Assembly (NCBI GenBank): GCA_018398765.1
Contig: JAHBMJ010004128.1
Span: 1 to 27,500, forward strand
Origin: Chromera velia
Taxonomy: Eukaryota > Sar > Chromeraceae
DNA: 27,500 bases
Direction of reading: 5' to 3'
Shown here one piece after another: positions 11,415 through 20,830 of this stretch; the stretch's first letter is position 1, and every line of letters starts with the position of its first letter. The position numbers and the translations under genes were made by a program. The notes below the pieces were generated by a model. The model did not search any database. It was not told where the DNA came from and saw nothing but the letters and a program-made list of their open reading frames with translations.

Positions 11415-11852
11415 GCGCTTTTTCTTAAATCACTCCAGTAAAATTCGTAACAATGTATATCAATCTTAGTTTTCCGGGGCCAGTGGCTCTTACAGAAATA
11501 AAAAAAAGAAATGATGTAAAAAAAAATTTTGGGGCCTTAGAGATCCCGGCCATGCACAGCCTTAAGTGCATAGACGGTAGGTGCCTGGGTCATCGAACCC
11601 ACTGTTAGAGTGTTGTTTTAAGTGCCCTACAAGTAAAAGAAGATCTACTGAGAAAAAGAGCGTGCGAGCATGCAGCTGCCAGTCTGCAGAGCCATGCAAC
11701 ACTCAAAAATGGCAAGATCATGAAAGAATCTGGTAATGTTTACCAGTAGGTGTGGAAGAAGACATTGGTAACAGTGAAACAGGTATCAGAGTAGCGTTTT
11801 AGATAAATTAAGAGTCTTCCAGCCAGCCTCTCTTTGTTGCTTTAAATTTAAA

Positions 11853-12594
11853 ATGCCCCGACAACACCGCTCAGGGCTGGTCTCTGGTAGACAGAGTTTG
11901 TGTTGCTTCAATTTGTTTTCAGAAGAGCTGGCTGACTATTTTGTATCTACGCACCTGGACTGGCTGCTGTCAAAGTATCGGCAGGTTGCCGGGTGGATAT
12001 GCGGGACTGAAGGAAGCCCTCTGTACAACCATCAGTTCATCGACTACAAGGCTCATAAACACGGCCGTCTCCTTCTCCCTTCGTGCCGCCAGGCGTCTGA
12101 TCAAGAAATTTTACATCGAGTGAGGTACAGGGGGTTCCAGCTTTGTATATACCTTTGCTTCTTCGGGGGAGAATGCGAAGTAGGGGTGGCTAATGGAGAT
12201 CCAGGATCTGCGTCTTGGGGGGCAATTGGAGATGCAGTTGCTGACGCATACTGGCAGCTCATGCTGCTTGGAAGGCTTCACTGGTTTCCCTAGGAGATTA
12301 ATCATTGACGGTACCTCTTTCCCTCTCCCTACAGACAGTTTTCTCTCGGGCGTTGTCAGGTCCCCCAATTTGATGACTCCCTCTCCTGGAAGCGCTTTGC
12401 CATGGAGATCTTTTTGCAGAATCACCCCCGAGATACGCTGCTAGTATGCTCCAGATATTATTATTCCCACCGTGGAAAACTGCACACCTCTTTTCGAATG
12501 GTGCAACTCCGCCCTCTCCCTCTTTCTTCAGGTCCGTATATGCACAAGCTTTCCCAATGATGGCAGTCTTGGTCAACTACTGGAGGGAAATTGA
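11853..12594 (+). CDS. Possible small spliced gene, unrecognised product
   Basis: Three exons join in phase. Exon A (11923-12119) follows acceptor caatttgttttcag, ends at donor gtgagg, and its end reads RRLIKKFYIE. Exon B (12335-12443) follows acceptor ctctccctacag, ends at donor gtatgc, and includes DDSLSWKRFAMEIFLQNHP. Exon C (12532-12594) follows acceptor ctctttcttcag, reads VRICTSFPNDGSLGQLLEGN and ends at TGA. Phases are 2 then 0, with introns of 215 and 88 nt. A candidate first exon from the ATG at 11853 (MPRQHRSGL) would need an intron of only 43 nt, so the N-terminus is doubtful. The product would be about 130 aa. I recognise no domain. Single frames this short can be open by chance; the phase agreement is the main support. 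Confidence 0.3.
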
Positions 12595-12664
12595 CCAACT
12601 CTCTACCCTGCTTTCCTTCTATCTACCCCCGCTCTCTCTCTATCTGCCCCGCTTTCTCTCTACC

Positions 12665-12910
12665 CACTGGCAGACAGGCATACAGGCATGCAGGCAAGAG
12701 CAAGTAAGCAAAGGCAATTAAACAGGCAGACAAGCAGGCAGACAAGCAGACACACAGGCAGGCATCCACACAGGGAATTAAGCACTCACTGCCACCCAGG
12801 CAGGCACCCAGGCAGGCACACACGCAGACAGTGTCACCCAGGCAGGCATACAGGCAGACACACAGGCAGGTATATAAGCACATAAATAGATAGGCAAACA
12901 GGTAGACACA
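12665..12910. repeat. Imperfect (CAGG/CAGA)n tandem repeat
   Basis: About 245 bp are dominated by caggcaggca, cagacaagcagg and cacacaggcagg words with scattered variation. Because the word length is four, all frames show Cys- or Arg/His-rich pseudo-proteins. I do not treat these as genes. Confidence 0.8.
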
Positions 12911-12925
12911 CAGGGCTTGGCTTCA

Positions 12926-13642
12926 TCAGTCTTCATCCCCTTCTCCCCTTCCCTCCCCTCCTGTCCATCTCTCTGCTCCCTCACCCCCCTCCTCTCTCTG
13001 CAGAAAACTGCTCTGTAGAGGCTCAGACGAGGAGTCTAACTCCGAAGAGGGGTCGGAAGAGGAATCTCCAAGAGGCTCTTCGAGGTCAGCGGGGTGGGTG
13101 TCAATCTGACTCTGCTTTCGTTTCCTCTGTCTCTTTCCCCTCCCTTCTGCACGCACCAAAGGGAAGCCCCGATGAGCATGTACCTCGACCAGGATTTGGA
13201 TCAGCTTTGCAAACACTAATCCATCTTCGTCATGAAACCATCCCTCTTCCACCTTTGTTGCAAACTCGGCCAAGTAATGCTTTAAAACAGTAGGATCGTC
13301 TTCATGTTGTTGCTTTTGCAGTCCGTACTCAGAGATGAACAATCTCAAAGGACGGAAATGAGCTTCTGCATGGAGTTAAGATTTTGGATTGCCCACTGAG
13401 TCGCTTTGGCCTCTCAGTACATACACTCCCCTTGAATGTGCTGTCTGCTCAAGATAAATCCCCAGCCTTGCCAGAGACTTTTCTCAAAATTTAACCCCTC
13501 CATCTCTAATCAAATTTGTGCCTAGTGCAATATGTTTGGCAGTGAGTTTAGTGAACTCTTCTGGATCTGCTGCATGTTTCTTCCCCCTGTCGAGCACCTC
13601 AAATTCAATCAAAAGAGGACAGATCTGGATCCACATCAAAGT
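12926..13642 (-). pseudogene. Degenerate minus-strand coding region, unknown protein
   Basis: One minus-strand frame reads as convincing protein from 13642 down to the stop at 12926, interrupted by a TGA at 13484-13486 and a TAA at 13376-13378. Segments include FEVLDRGKKHAADPEEFTKL, LTAKHIALGTNLIRDGGVKF, LRLFISEYGLQKQQHEDDP, and VEEGWFHDEDGLVFAKLIQI. These are followed by a basic patch (GKRQRKRKQ) and a Ser/Glu/Asp-rich tail. A neighbouring frame upstream (FGVVNFDVDPDLSSF, near 13620-13670) suggests one frameshift as well. I recognise no family. It could be the remnant of a mobile-element ORF. Alternatively, the 3' part (below about 13367) could be a real exon: the minus-strand text ccatgcag just upstream is a usable splice acceptor. 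Confidence 0.5.
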
Positions 13643-13878
13643 TTACCACTCCAAATAGTTCTGCGCTCCTGCTGTTATCCCCTGAACCTTTGCTTCCTCC
13701 CTCTTGTCTACCCTATATAGTTGCATGCAGACTGCACATAGGAGGGAGGGGGGGCAGGAGAGGGAGAGACTGTAAGACAGAGGCGCTAGAGAAAACCTGT
13801 GACAATGGAAGGTTTTCATGTCTACACGCCGTGGGGGAGCAGCTGAAGCCTGAAGTCAGTCCGTCAGTCCGTCTGTTC

Positions 13879-14040
13879 CTCTCACGTTCCTCGCATGCTT
13901 GCACCTCCCCCAGTCTTTTCTCTCACGTTCCTCATATGCTTGCACCTCCTCCGTTCTTTTCTCTCACGTTCCTTGCATGCTTACACCTCCATTGCTCTTT
14001 TCCCGCTCTTTACTTACACATTCCTCGCATGTTTGCTTCT
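13879..14040. repeat. 41-bp tandem repeat, three to four copies
   Basis: ctcacgttcctcgcatgcttgcacctcc-like units start at 13881, 13922 and 13963 (41-bp steps). A more diverged unit starts near 14013. It lies directly before the (TG)n tract. Confidence 0.8.
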
Positions 14041-14049
14041 CTCTGTCTT

Positions 14050-14220
14050 ATGTGTGTGTGTGTATGTGTATGTGTACGTGTGTGTGTGTATACGTGTGCA
14101 TGTGTATGTATATGTATGTATGTGTGTCTGTATGTATGTGTGTATGTGTGTATGTGTGTATGTGTGTGTATGTGTGTGTATGTATATGTGTGTGTATGTG
14201 TGTGTATGTATGTGTGTGTA

Positions 14221-14264
<44 letters not shown>
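14050..14264. repeat. Long (TG)n / (TGTA)n microsatellite
   Basis: About 215 bp of tgtgtg and tgtatg, ending in a pure (TG)n run of roughly 38 bp (14226-14262). The open frames across it on both strands (Cys/Val and Thr/His runs) are artefacts of the dinucleotide. Confidence 0.95.
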
Positions 14265-14266
<2 letters not shown>

Positions 14267-14389
14267 CATCATTCCATGCAACCACATACAGACACAAGCA
14301 TGCAAAGCAGTAAAAAAATTCAGGGAGAAGAAATGAAAAGAACAGAGGGAGGGGGGAAAAGGAGGCGGAAAGAGAAGAAAAACTGATTT

Positions 14390-15095
14390 CCATCTGCTTC
14401 CGCCACTCCACAATATGCATTGCGGGGGTCTTCAAACTGATGGTAGAACGCGTTTCTATTCCTGAACCGTTCAACCAGGTCCAATTTAGACACCCCTTTT
14501 CCTGGTCCATCACGTGGCCCTCCAAGTTTTCCTTTCTTCCCCGTTTCTTTCTGAATTTGTCTCTATTCAACAATATAAGAATAAATCGCTGAATAGAAGT
14601 CATTCATTTGATGCTTTTTGAAGGTATATTTGGGTCTTTTGCTGCTTCTTGCTTCTTTTTGAACTTTTTTCGGGGTAAGGTGTTTTGCATATGCCCAGAG
14701 CAAATAAAATTTTCTTTTAACACCTATGCGAAGGATTCGTTCATCAAATATATAGCCTGCATCAAAGAAGACGTCGGTTCCAGTCACCGGGTGCCACCCT
14801 ATGTTTTCTTTTTGTTTTGCAGCCCTTCTCTAAGGATTGGTTGGAAGAGGGATGCTTTTCCCTTCTCTGTTTATATAGTGCAGGTGCTTTGAGACAAGAC
14901 CCCAGTCCATGAGCGTCTCTACAACATGAGTCCAGTCCTTCGTCAAGAACTCGCACACATCATGGACTGATTCAAAGTCTTCAGGGCGTTCCATCTTTCA
15001 TAATTGAATGTGTATGTATCAATCAGTTCAAACTCAATATGCCTTTTGAAGATAAATAGGCTTGAGTTTCCAATGAGACGGGCATACTAGACGGG
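14390..15095 (-). pseudogene. Degenerate minus-strand coding region with in-frame TAG codons
   Basis: From the ATG at 14992-14994, one minus-strand frame reads as protein through two TAG codons (14830-14832 and 14563-14565). It stays open to a TGA at 14320-14322, with good composition down to about 14390. Segments include MERPEDFESVHDVCEFLTKD, VETLMDWGLVSKHLHYINRE, GWHPVTGTDVFFDAGYIFDE, RKFYLLWAYAKHLTPKKVQK and ERFRNRNAFYHQFEDPRNAY. Just upstream, in another frame, RHIEFELIDTYTFNYER (about 15000-15050) continues the theme, suggesting a frameshift. A splice from gtcttg (in the MDWG codons) to acatag would remove the first TAG and read DWGWHPVTG, so a spliced gene is possible for the first part. 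No such fix exists for the second TAG. I do not recognise the family. Confidence 0.5.
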
Positions 15096-15301
15096 CATAG
15101 CCAAGTCATTCACAAGGGACAACTTTTAATTTGACTCTTCATATATTTGAAATTGTAAGGCACTAATATATTATTTGAAGCTGAGTTAGTGAGTGAGTGC
15201 CTAGTCCGTCCCTAAACGGAAAATCAAATAAAATTCTAACTTGTAAAATTAGACAGGGGTGTAACATTTTTTTCAAAAAAAAATATTTGTACAGGGGTGA
15301 G

Positions 15302-15321
15302 AAGCGAGCGATAGGTACAAC
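15302..15321 (-). repeat. Dispersed 20-bp repeat, copy B (inverted)
   Basis: This is the exact reverse complement of 11395-11414. It lies between AT-rich DNA and a GC-richer segment, next to gtgtcaac-like words that resemble, in opposite sense, the gttgacac beside copy A. Confidence 0.75.
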
Positions 15322-15467
15322 CAAGCGTAAGAGGTTGACACCTATATTGACTTCTCAGACATGCGTGACTAGCTTGACACTCCGAAACGCACTCTGCGTG
15401 CGAATGGCCCGGAAAGCGAAAATTGCTGCGAAATTAACTAGCTTTCTTCGTAAAAATGGCCCGCGGC

Positions 15468-15495
15468 CCCAATTAAATGGGTCCACTTAATTGGG
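15468..15495. repeat. Inverted repeat cccaattaa / ttaattggg
   Basis: Perfect 9-bp arms (15468-15476 and 15487-15495) flank a 10-nt loop, about 285 bases before the proposed first ATG of the ankyrin gene. With one bulge the pairing extends to ggcc/ggcc. Whether it has a regulatory role is unknown. Confidence 0.5.
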
Positions 15496-15778
15496 CCGTA
15501 CGCGGAGCTATATATGGCTCCGATGGAGCCCGGCACATGCACTGCATGCATGCCATTGCGTTCTTCTGCTTAACTGCTTGTACAGTGCATGGGCCTGTCA
15601 GTGGCGCCTCTTTCATACATACCCTTGCGTTTGTGAAGTGCGTCAGAGAAAAGAAAAAGCTCGGCAGATTTCTGCTTTCAACCTCATTTCTTTCTATGGA
15701 ACCGTTGTTCAAGCTGGCTTGTTGATGCGCCACCGGACCAAGTTCATTCAACGAAGTCGATTAAGGAGAGAACACGAC

Positions 15779-15845
15779 ATGGGGTGCGGGGCGTCGAAAG
15801 TCAGCACAGGGAATGGGGTCTCATTCAATGGAATGGAATGGAACA
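15779..15845 (+). CDS. Candidate first exon of the ankyrin gene with N-myristoylation signal
   Basis: The ATG opens MGCGASKVSTGNG. Gly2 with Cys3 and Ser6 is the classic pattern for N-myristoylation plus palmitoylation, so the protein could be membrane-anchored. A donor after 15845 (gtgaca) leaves one base, exactly what the exon at 17088 needs to read on into ALKEVFQIATQEGHSELL. The intron would be 1,242 nt. The donor is not a strong consensus and other first exons are possible. Confidence 0.4.
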
Positions 15846-16878
15846 GTGACACTTCTGTCTTTTTTGTCGTCTTGTGTCCATGCACAATGAAAACTTTAGA
15901 AACACCGAGCAACAGCTAGTGTGAACAACACGGCTATATATGATTGCGCACTCAAAGAACCATCCGCTCACTGCGCCCATGCATACATGCGTCCGATCCT
16001 TCATTGTCACCTCATGCATCTGTCAGGTATCATGCATTTATGGATGTCTCTGCAGGTGGGAGCAATACGTGGGAGCTCATTCCCATCGTGAGTGCAGATT
16101 GGCGGTGACATGTGTGTATATATATATGTATATACAAATGTGGTCGAGCCGACCCTGGCAGGATCCCGCAATGGCTTCTTTCTTTCCTTCATTTTTCCCT
16201 TTTTCTTTTCTTCCGGCATTCATTCGAGCGGGAGAGGAGCTAGAAACCCTCTGAAGAAGGGGGGGAAGGCAGAGCGACTTCATATGGAGACGTGAATGAC
16301 TGACCTGAATGATTACATCTGGCAAACGTTTCTGCTCCCAGCTAGGGTCTCTCCTTCCCTCCCCGCCTCCCTCCCTCTCTCACACACTGTGAGTGAATGA
16401 GTGAGTGAGTGAGTGAGTGCGTGCGTGCATGCGTGCGTGAGTGAGTGTGTGTGTGAGAAAGAGAGTGTGTAAATTCGCGCCTTTTTGTACATGTCTTGTT
16501 TTTCTCTTCTTGACCCGCACGAGACTTGCTTACTGTATTTGCTCCTGCCACCTTTTCATTCGATTTCATGCAGAAAAAAGAAGTCGGGGGGGGCGGAAGA
16601 TCAGACAGCGACAAACGGCTGCACTGTTGCGGGTCGGTCTCTCAGACAGTCGATCAATCAATATGGCAATCAGTTCGGCAATAAACAGTCAGTGAGTAAG
16701 CCATTCACAGAGGCAGTAAGTCTTCTTCCCTCTTTCTCCCACCCTCTGTGTGCGTGTGTATGTGTGTGTGTAGGTATGTGTGTGTGTTTTTCATCGGTGC
16801 TTCTTTCTCTCTCTCTCTCTCTCCCCCTCCCCCCCCCTCTCTCTGTGTGTATATATATGTATGTATGTATGTATGTAT

Positions 16879-16913
<35 letters not shown>

Positions 16914-19900
16914 TTTATCGGTGCTTCTTTCTCTCTCTCTCGCTCTCTCTCTCTCCCTCCCTCTCTCTCTCTGTGTGTGTGTGTATATTTATGTATGTAT
17001 GTATGTATATTGTGTGTGTGTGTGTGTGTGTGTGTGCATTTATCTGTGCTTCTCTGTCTGTCTGTCTGTCTGTCTGTGCGCGCGCAGCTGCCTTGAAGGA
17101 AGTGTTCCAAATTGCAACTCAGGAAGGACATTCGGAACTTCTGCGAGCCTTCGAGGGACAATCAGACGACTTGAGTGAGTCACGTGCTTGTTTGGACAAT
17201 CATGCACTCCCTCTCTCGAGGGTTTTTCTTGCCGAGCGGCCTTTTCCCTTTCAACACAGGACTGAAATTTCGTGCCTGATATTGAAAGGAACAAAGCCAC
17301 TGTAGACAGTGATCCCAGCCCCTGCAGGCTTCCTTCCTTCCAGTGGCATCCTCCGGACCCTCTGTCGAGTAGGATTTTGCTCAGCATTTCTGCACCCTTT
17401 CCAAACGTTAGAAGGGATCTCACGCCTTCTATGCATGAAATGAATGATGGTGATTGATGAGATCAAATTGTGCATGCCTGCAGTCACCGCCGGGAACGTT
17501 CTCAAAGCAGCGGCCTGCGAAGGACTCACCGACATCCTGCAGGTACTTCTTTCTTTCCTCACTTAGTGCCTCTTATTTTTGCGCTATTATACTTCTTGCA
17601 TGGTTTCTGGTTCTTACCCTTCCTTCTTTCCTTCCTTCCTTCCTTCCTTCTTTCCTTCCTTCATTCCTTCCTTCTTTCCTTCCTTCCTTCCTTCCTTCCT
17701 TCTTTCCTTCCTTCGTTCCTTCCTTCCTTCCTTCCTTCTTTCCTTCCTTTCTTCCTTCCTTCCGTTCGTTCGTTCTTTCTTTCTTTCTTTCTGTCTGTTT
17801 TTCTTTCTTTTATTGTAGACATGTATGCTTTCATTTAGTCACTCACCAATTCTCGCTGTATGCATGCATGCGCCATGCAGATCCTTCTCCCCCCTCTCAA
17901 TGCAACACAAATAGACAGCAGGGACTCGAAAGGACGCACCGCTCTCCTGATTGCCGCAAAAGAGGGCCACCTTGAGGCCACAGACACACTCGTACGAGCA
18001 GGAGCCGACCCAAACGTGAGGCAACTCACTGATCAATTCAGCCCGTTGATGTTCGCAGCACAGGTACGTCTGTCTGTCTGTCTGTCTGTCTGAATGAATG
18101 AAAGAAAGAAAGAAAGAAAGAAAGAAACGAAGCGGAAAAGTAAAGTAAAGAAAAGACAATTTGGTCTGTCTGCCTGTCTGCCAGTTTCCAAACCGCTTTA
18201 GTTTCCGTATACGGTTGTGTCCGTGTCATTATCCGTGGTCGTGTCTGTCTTGCTGTCATTCTACTGTGCTTGTCTTCCTGCCTGCTGACGTCTCTGTTTG
18301 TGTCTGTTTCTGTGTGTGTGTCTCATTGCATTGATTGTATTTCATTTTACACACACATATACACAGTGCATGCGTAACGTCTTTGATTTGCAGAACGGAC
18401 ATCTGGAGGTCGTCGATCTCCTTCTCCGCTGCGGCGCCGACGTGCGGGCTCTGTTGCCCAACAAAGTGGACACCCTCATGTTCGCATGCCAGAACGGGCA
18501 CGTTCAGGTTGCTGACCTTCTCATTCAGAGTGGAGCAGACCCTCTCCTACAGGCTGAGGATGGCTGGAATTCTCTTATGATTTCTTGTCAGAGAGGGCAC
18601 CTGGAAGTCGTTGACCTCCTTCTCAGAGCGGGGGCAGACGTTCGGGCAAGGAACAAAGAGGGATGTGACGCTTTGATGGTCGCTGCCATGGACGGACACC
18701 TGGAAACTGTGTGTCGACTCACGCGTCCAACAATCACAGATAATTGCAGCGCTCTTGGAGATGAATCAAAAAGAGCTGCTGCGGCTGTCGCCTCAGAGAG
18801 AGGGCACTCAGACATCGCAGAATTGATCTTGCAGTCACTGCAGGAGAAAGAGGAGGGAGACGCGGACAGGGGACAGGGAGACAGTGGAGGTGACGGTCTT
18901 CGTTCTTTTGTGCTTCCGCCTGAGAGTACAGACTGGGCGGGGCAACAGAGGGAGTCATGGGGACCGATGGCAGAGTTGTTGACAAGTGGAGCGATTGCCC
19001 TGTGGCCCCTTGAGATATTTCAGGTAGCTCGGTCGTTCTTTTCTCACCTTTGTGTGCGTGCGTGTGTGTGTGTGTGTGTGTGTTGCCATACAACTCTGCT
19101 CTGCGTTCTTCTATTTGATTCTATTCGTCGATCAGTTTGTTCCTTTACTTGTTTATTGATGTATGCATTCAAATCCTATTGTCTGCTCTATGGACCCGCG
19201 GTGTTCTCCCTCCCTTTCTGCAGGTTCTACTGAAGGAGGGTGAGATGGTTCCGCGAAGACAGAACGTTGAGCCGACATTGAGAAGACTGGGGTGGTCGGA
19301 AGAGAGAGTGCAGAAGGTGGCGAGAAGAAGCAGAGAGATAGGTGAAGGGGGGGAATTTCCCTTCAGAGGACGATTTGCGGTTGTGTGCCTTTCTTACGGG
19401 TGGCTGTCTGCAGATCATCCTGACCCTTTTTTGTTTCATCTCCAGAAGTTGGTGGAGGAAATGGACACGCACTACTGGTCAAGGGGAGAAATGGCAGATC
19501 AAGTTTTCGTTTTCTGGGACTATCTGTCCCTGTTTCAAAAGCCAAGAACAGCGGGACAAGAGGAGATGTTCAAAAAGGCACTCACAAGCCTTGATCTTCT
19601 GTACAGCAGTCACCATACTTTTGTGTTCAGATCTACCGGGGTCCCCTTGAACTCCCCCAATCCCCTTCATTACAGCAAAAGGGGCTGGCCAACCTTCGAG
19701 ACTTTTGTAACCGGATTCAAACCTCCGCGACTAGTTCTGCAGGTACGGGATGTAGGAGGTGGAGGCAGTGACAATGACAAGCGGTCCAAGCTCTCGGTTG
19801 GAACGAGACAGAGAGAGGGAGGGGGGGGACTTGTATCCGCATCAGCACCTGTGTTTCCGTCCCACTCCTTTAAGTCTGAAGCGATTGAACCAGATAGCAT

Positions 19901-20627
19901 GCCCCGTCTTTCTGAAGCATGGTTTGGAAGAAGAAAGACGGTCTCACAAAACAAACAGGAGGTGCTCGTCCCTTCCGCCCCCTCAAGATTCAACAAAGTA
20001 CTGAGCACAAAAACCTTCACCAACGGGTCGGATAGGGAGGTTGTGCAGGGACTGTACCGCCACTTTGTGTCGAAAACAGCCACTAAGATTCTCGACATTT
20101 CCTTTGCCAGCAGAGCAACTTTTGGAGACGCGGAGGCAGACACCCTTTCAGATCTTCTTGCGTTTATCAGAGAGGGCGGGATGGAGGGGGAAGTAGAAGA
20201 GAGCGGGGGGGGAGAAGAACCATCGTCGGAAAAGCAAATGAGGGCGTCGATTAGGAGTGTAGACCTTTCAAGAACACGTGTGAGTGATGCGGAGGCCGCA
20301 CGTTTGGTAGAGGAGCTGGGGAGGCTGGATAATTTGCGTCAATTGATTTTGCGGGACACTTCTGTTGGTTGTTTGACTGTGCGTGCTTTGAAACAAAGCA
20401 TGGAAGGAGGAGGATTGAAGGAGTTGAATCATGTAAGTTTTCAGCTTTGCGCAAATGTAAATGGAGAGTGCGTTAAAGAACTTTGTGCGTTTGTCGCTGC
20501 ACTCTGTAAAAGGAAGAAAAAAGGTCTTCTGTTAGGATTGACAGAAACAAAACTGGATGCAGAGGCGATCTGTCGTGTGAAAGAGGCAGGCCCCGCGGGC
20601 AGTCTTGTCCTGCACACCCATGGATAA
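15779..20627 (+). CDS. Ankyrin-repeat protein with TIR/HET-like domain and leucine-rich C-terminus (six exons)
   Basis: Proposed exons are 15779-15845 (tentative), 17088-17174, 17484-17542, 17881-18063, 18394-19023 and 19224-20627. Donors are gtgaca, gtgagt, gtactt, gtacgt and gtagct; every acceptor is cag. Phases fit exactly, giving about 809 aa and a TAA stop. Residues about 24-281 are ankyrin repeats, clearest at 88-245 (for example GHLEVVDLLLRAGADVRARN). Residues 385-515 form a globular domain with LSYGWLSADHPDP (399-410), FWDYLSLFQKPR (439-450) and YSKRGWPTFE (492-501). This motif order resembles TIR/HET-type signalling domains; that assignment is by pattern only. Residues 523-590 are a low-complexity linker. 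Residues 620-760 contain leucine-rich-repeat-like text (SVDLSRTRVSDAEAARLVEE, LRQLILRDT). No nucleotide-binding domain is seen between the parts. An ATTAAA at 20635-20640 could be a poly(A) signal. Introns carry many microsatellites. An alternative donor at 19743 (ctgcag|gtacgg) exists, but the frame stays open there. Confidence 0.8.
16375..16460. repeat. (GTGA/GTGC)n microsatellite in the first intron
   Basis: gtgagtgaatgagtgagtgagtgagtgcgtgcgtgc-like text followed by gtgtgtgtgag. On the proposed gene model it lies within intron 1. Confidence 0.85.
16745..17078. repeat. Composite microsatellite cassette, about 124-bp period, in the first intron
   Basis: Two full and one partial cassette begin at atcggtgctt (16793, 16917) and atctgtgctt (17042). 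Each runs through a (CT)n tract, a (TATG)n tract and a (TG)n tract in the same order. The last passes into (CTGT)n just before the acceptor at 17085-17087. The cassette as a whole was tandemly duplicated, beyond expansion of its individual tracts. Confidence 0.85.
17615..17805. repeat. (TTCC)n microsatellite in the third intron
   Basis: About 190 bp of ttcc with interspersed tttc, ttcg and ttca. It lies between the donor at 17543 and the acceptor before 17881. The Pro/Ser/Phe-rich open frames across it are artefacts. Confidence 0.95.
18066..18130. repeat. (GTCT)n and (GAAA)n microsatellites in the fourth intron
   Basis: The donor gtacgtctgtctgtctgtctgtctg runs straight into a (GTCT)n tract. 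This is followed by gaatgaatg and a (GAAA)n tract. Confidence 0.85.
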
Positions 20628-20775
20628 CTCAGCAATTAAAGTGAAAAGTCTGAGTCAAATCTGGCGCTACATTTGGCGAATATGAGCTCAGTAGCGGATG
20701 AGTTCTACTGATTAGCATTGTTCAAAAGTTCCAAGTCAAACTTAATTCTTTCCACATTTTCTCGAATCTCGATCT

Positions 20776-20811
20776 ATATATATATATATATATAATATAT
20801 ATATATATACA
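20776..20811. repeat. (AT)n tract, self-complementary
   Basis: tatatatatatatatatataatatatatatatatata forms a near-perfect palindrome just beyond the (CTAA)n tail of LINE copy 2. Confidence 0.85.
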
Positions 20812-20830
20812 AACCTAGATACAAACAATA

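Larger units (their letters stand above)
9999..11852. other. Stretch without a supported gene
   Basis: A poly(A) run (9999-10010) and GGCA-rich text (10050-10120) follow the possible gene end. The rest has only short open frames on both strands without convincing composition or splice partners. Small inverted and dispersed repeats at 11356-11414 are listed separately. Confidence 0.45.

Noticed and set aside
12623-12885. Cys-rich minus-strand peptide resembling a small secreted cysteine-rich protein
   Set aside because: It arises from the (CAGG)n repeat and has no signal peptide or conserved spacing beyond the repeat itself.
13899-14386. Cys/Val-rich and Thr/His-rich frames
   Set aside because: They are translations of the (TG)n/(TGTA)n tract on either strand.
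14563-14832. Alternative genetic code with TAG as sense
   Set aside because: Other decayed regions in the window show TGA and TAA in frame as well, so general decay explains the stops. The ankyrin gene ends normally at TAA.
17454-17975. Pro/Ser/Phe-rich repeat protein
   Set aside because: It is a translation of the intronic (TTCC)n microsatellite; the real exon in this region (17484-17542) reads in a different frame.
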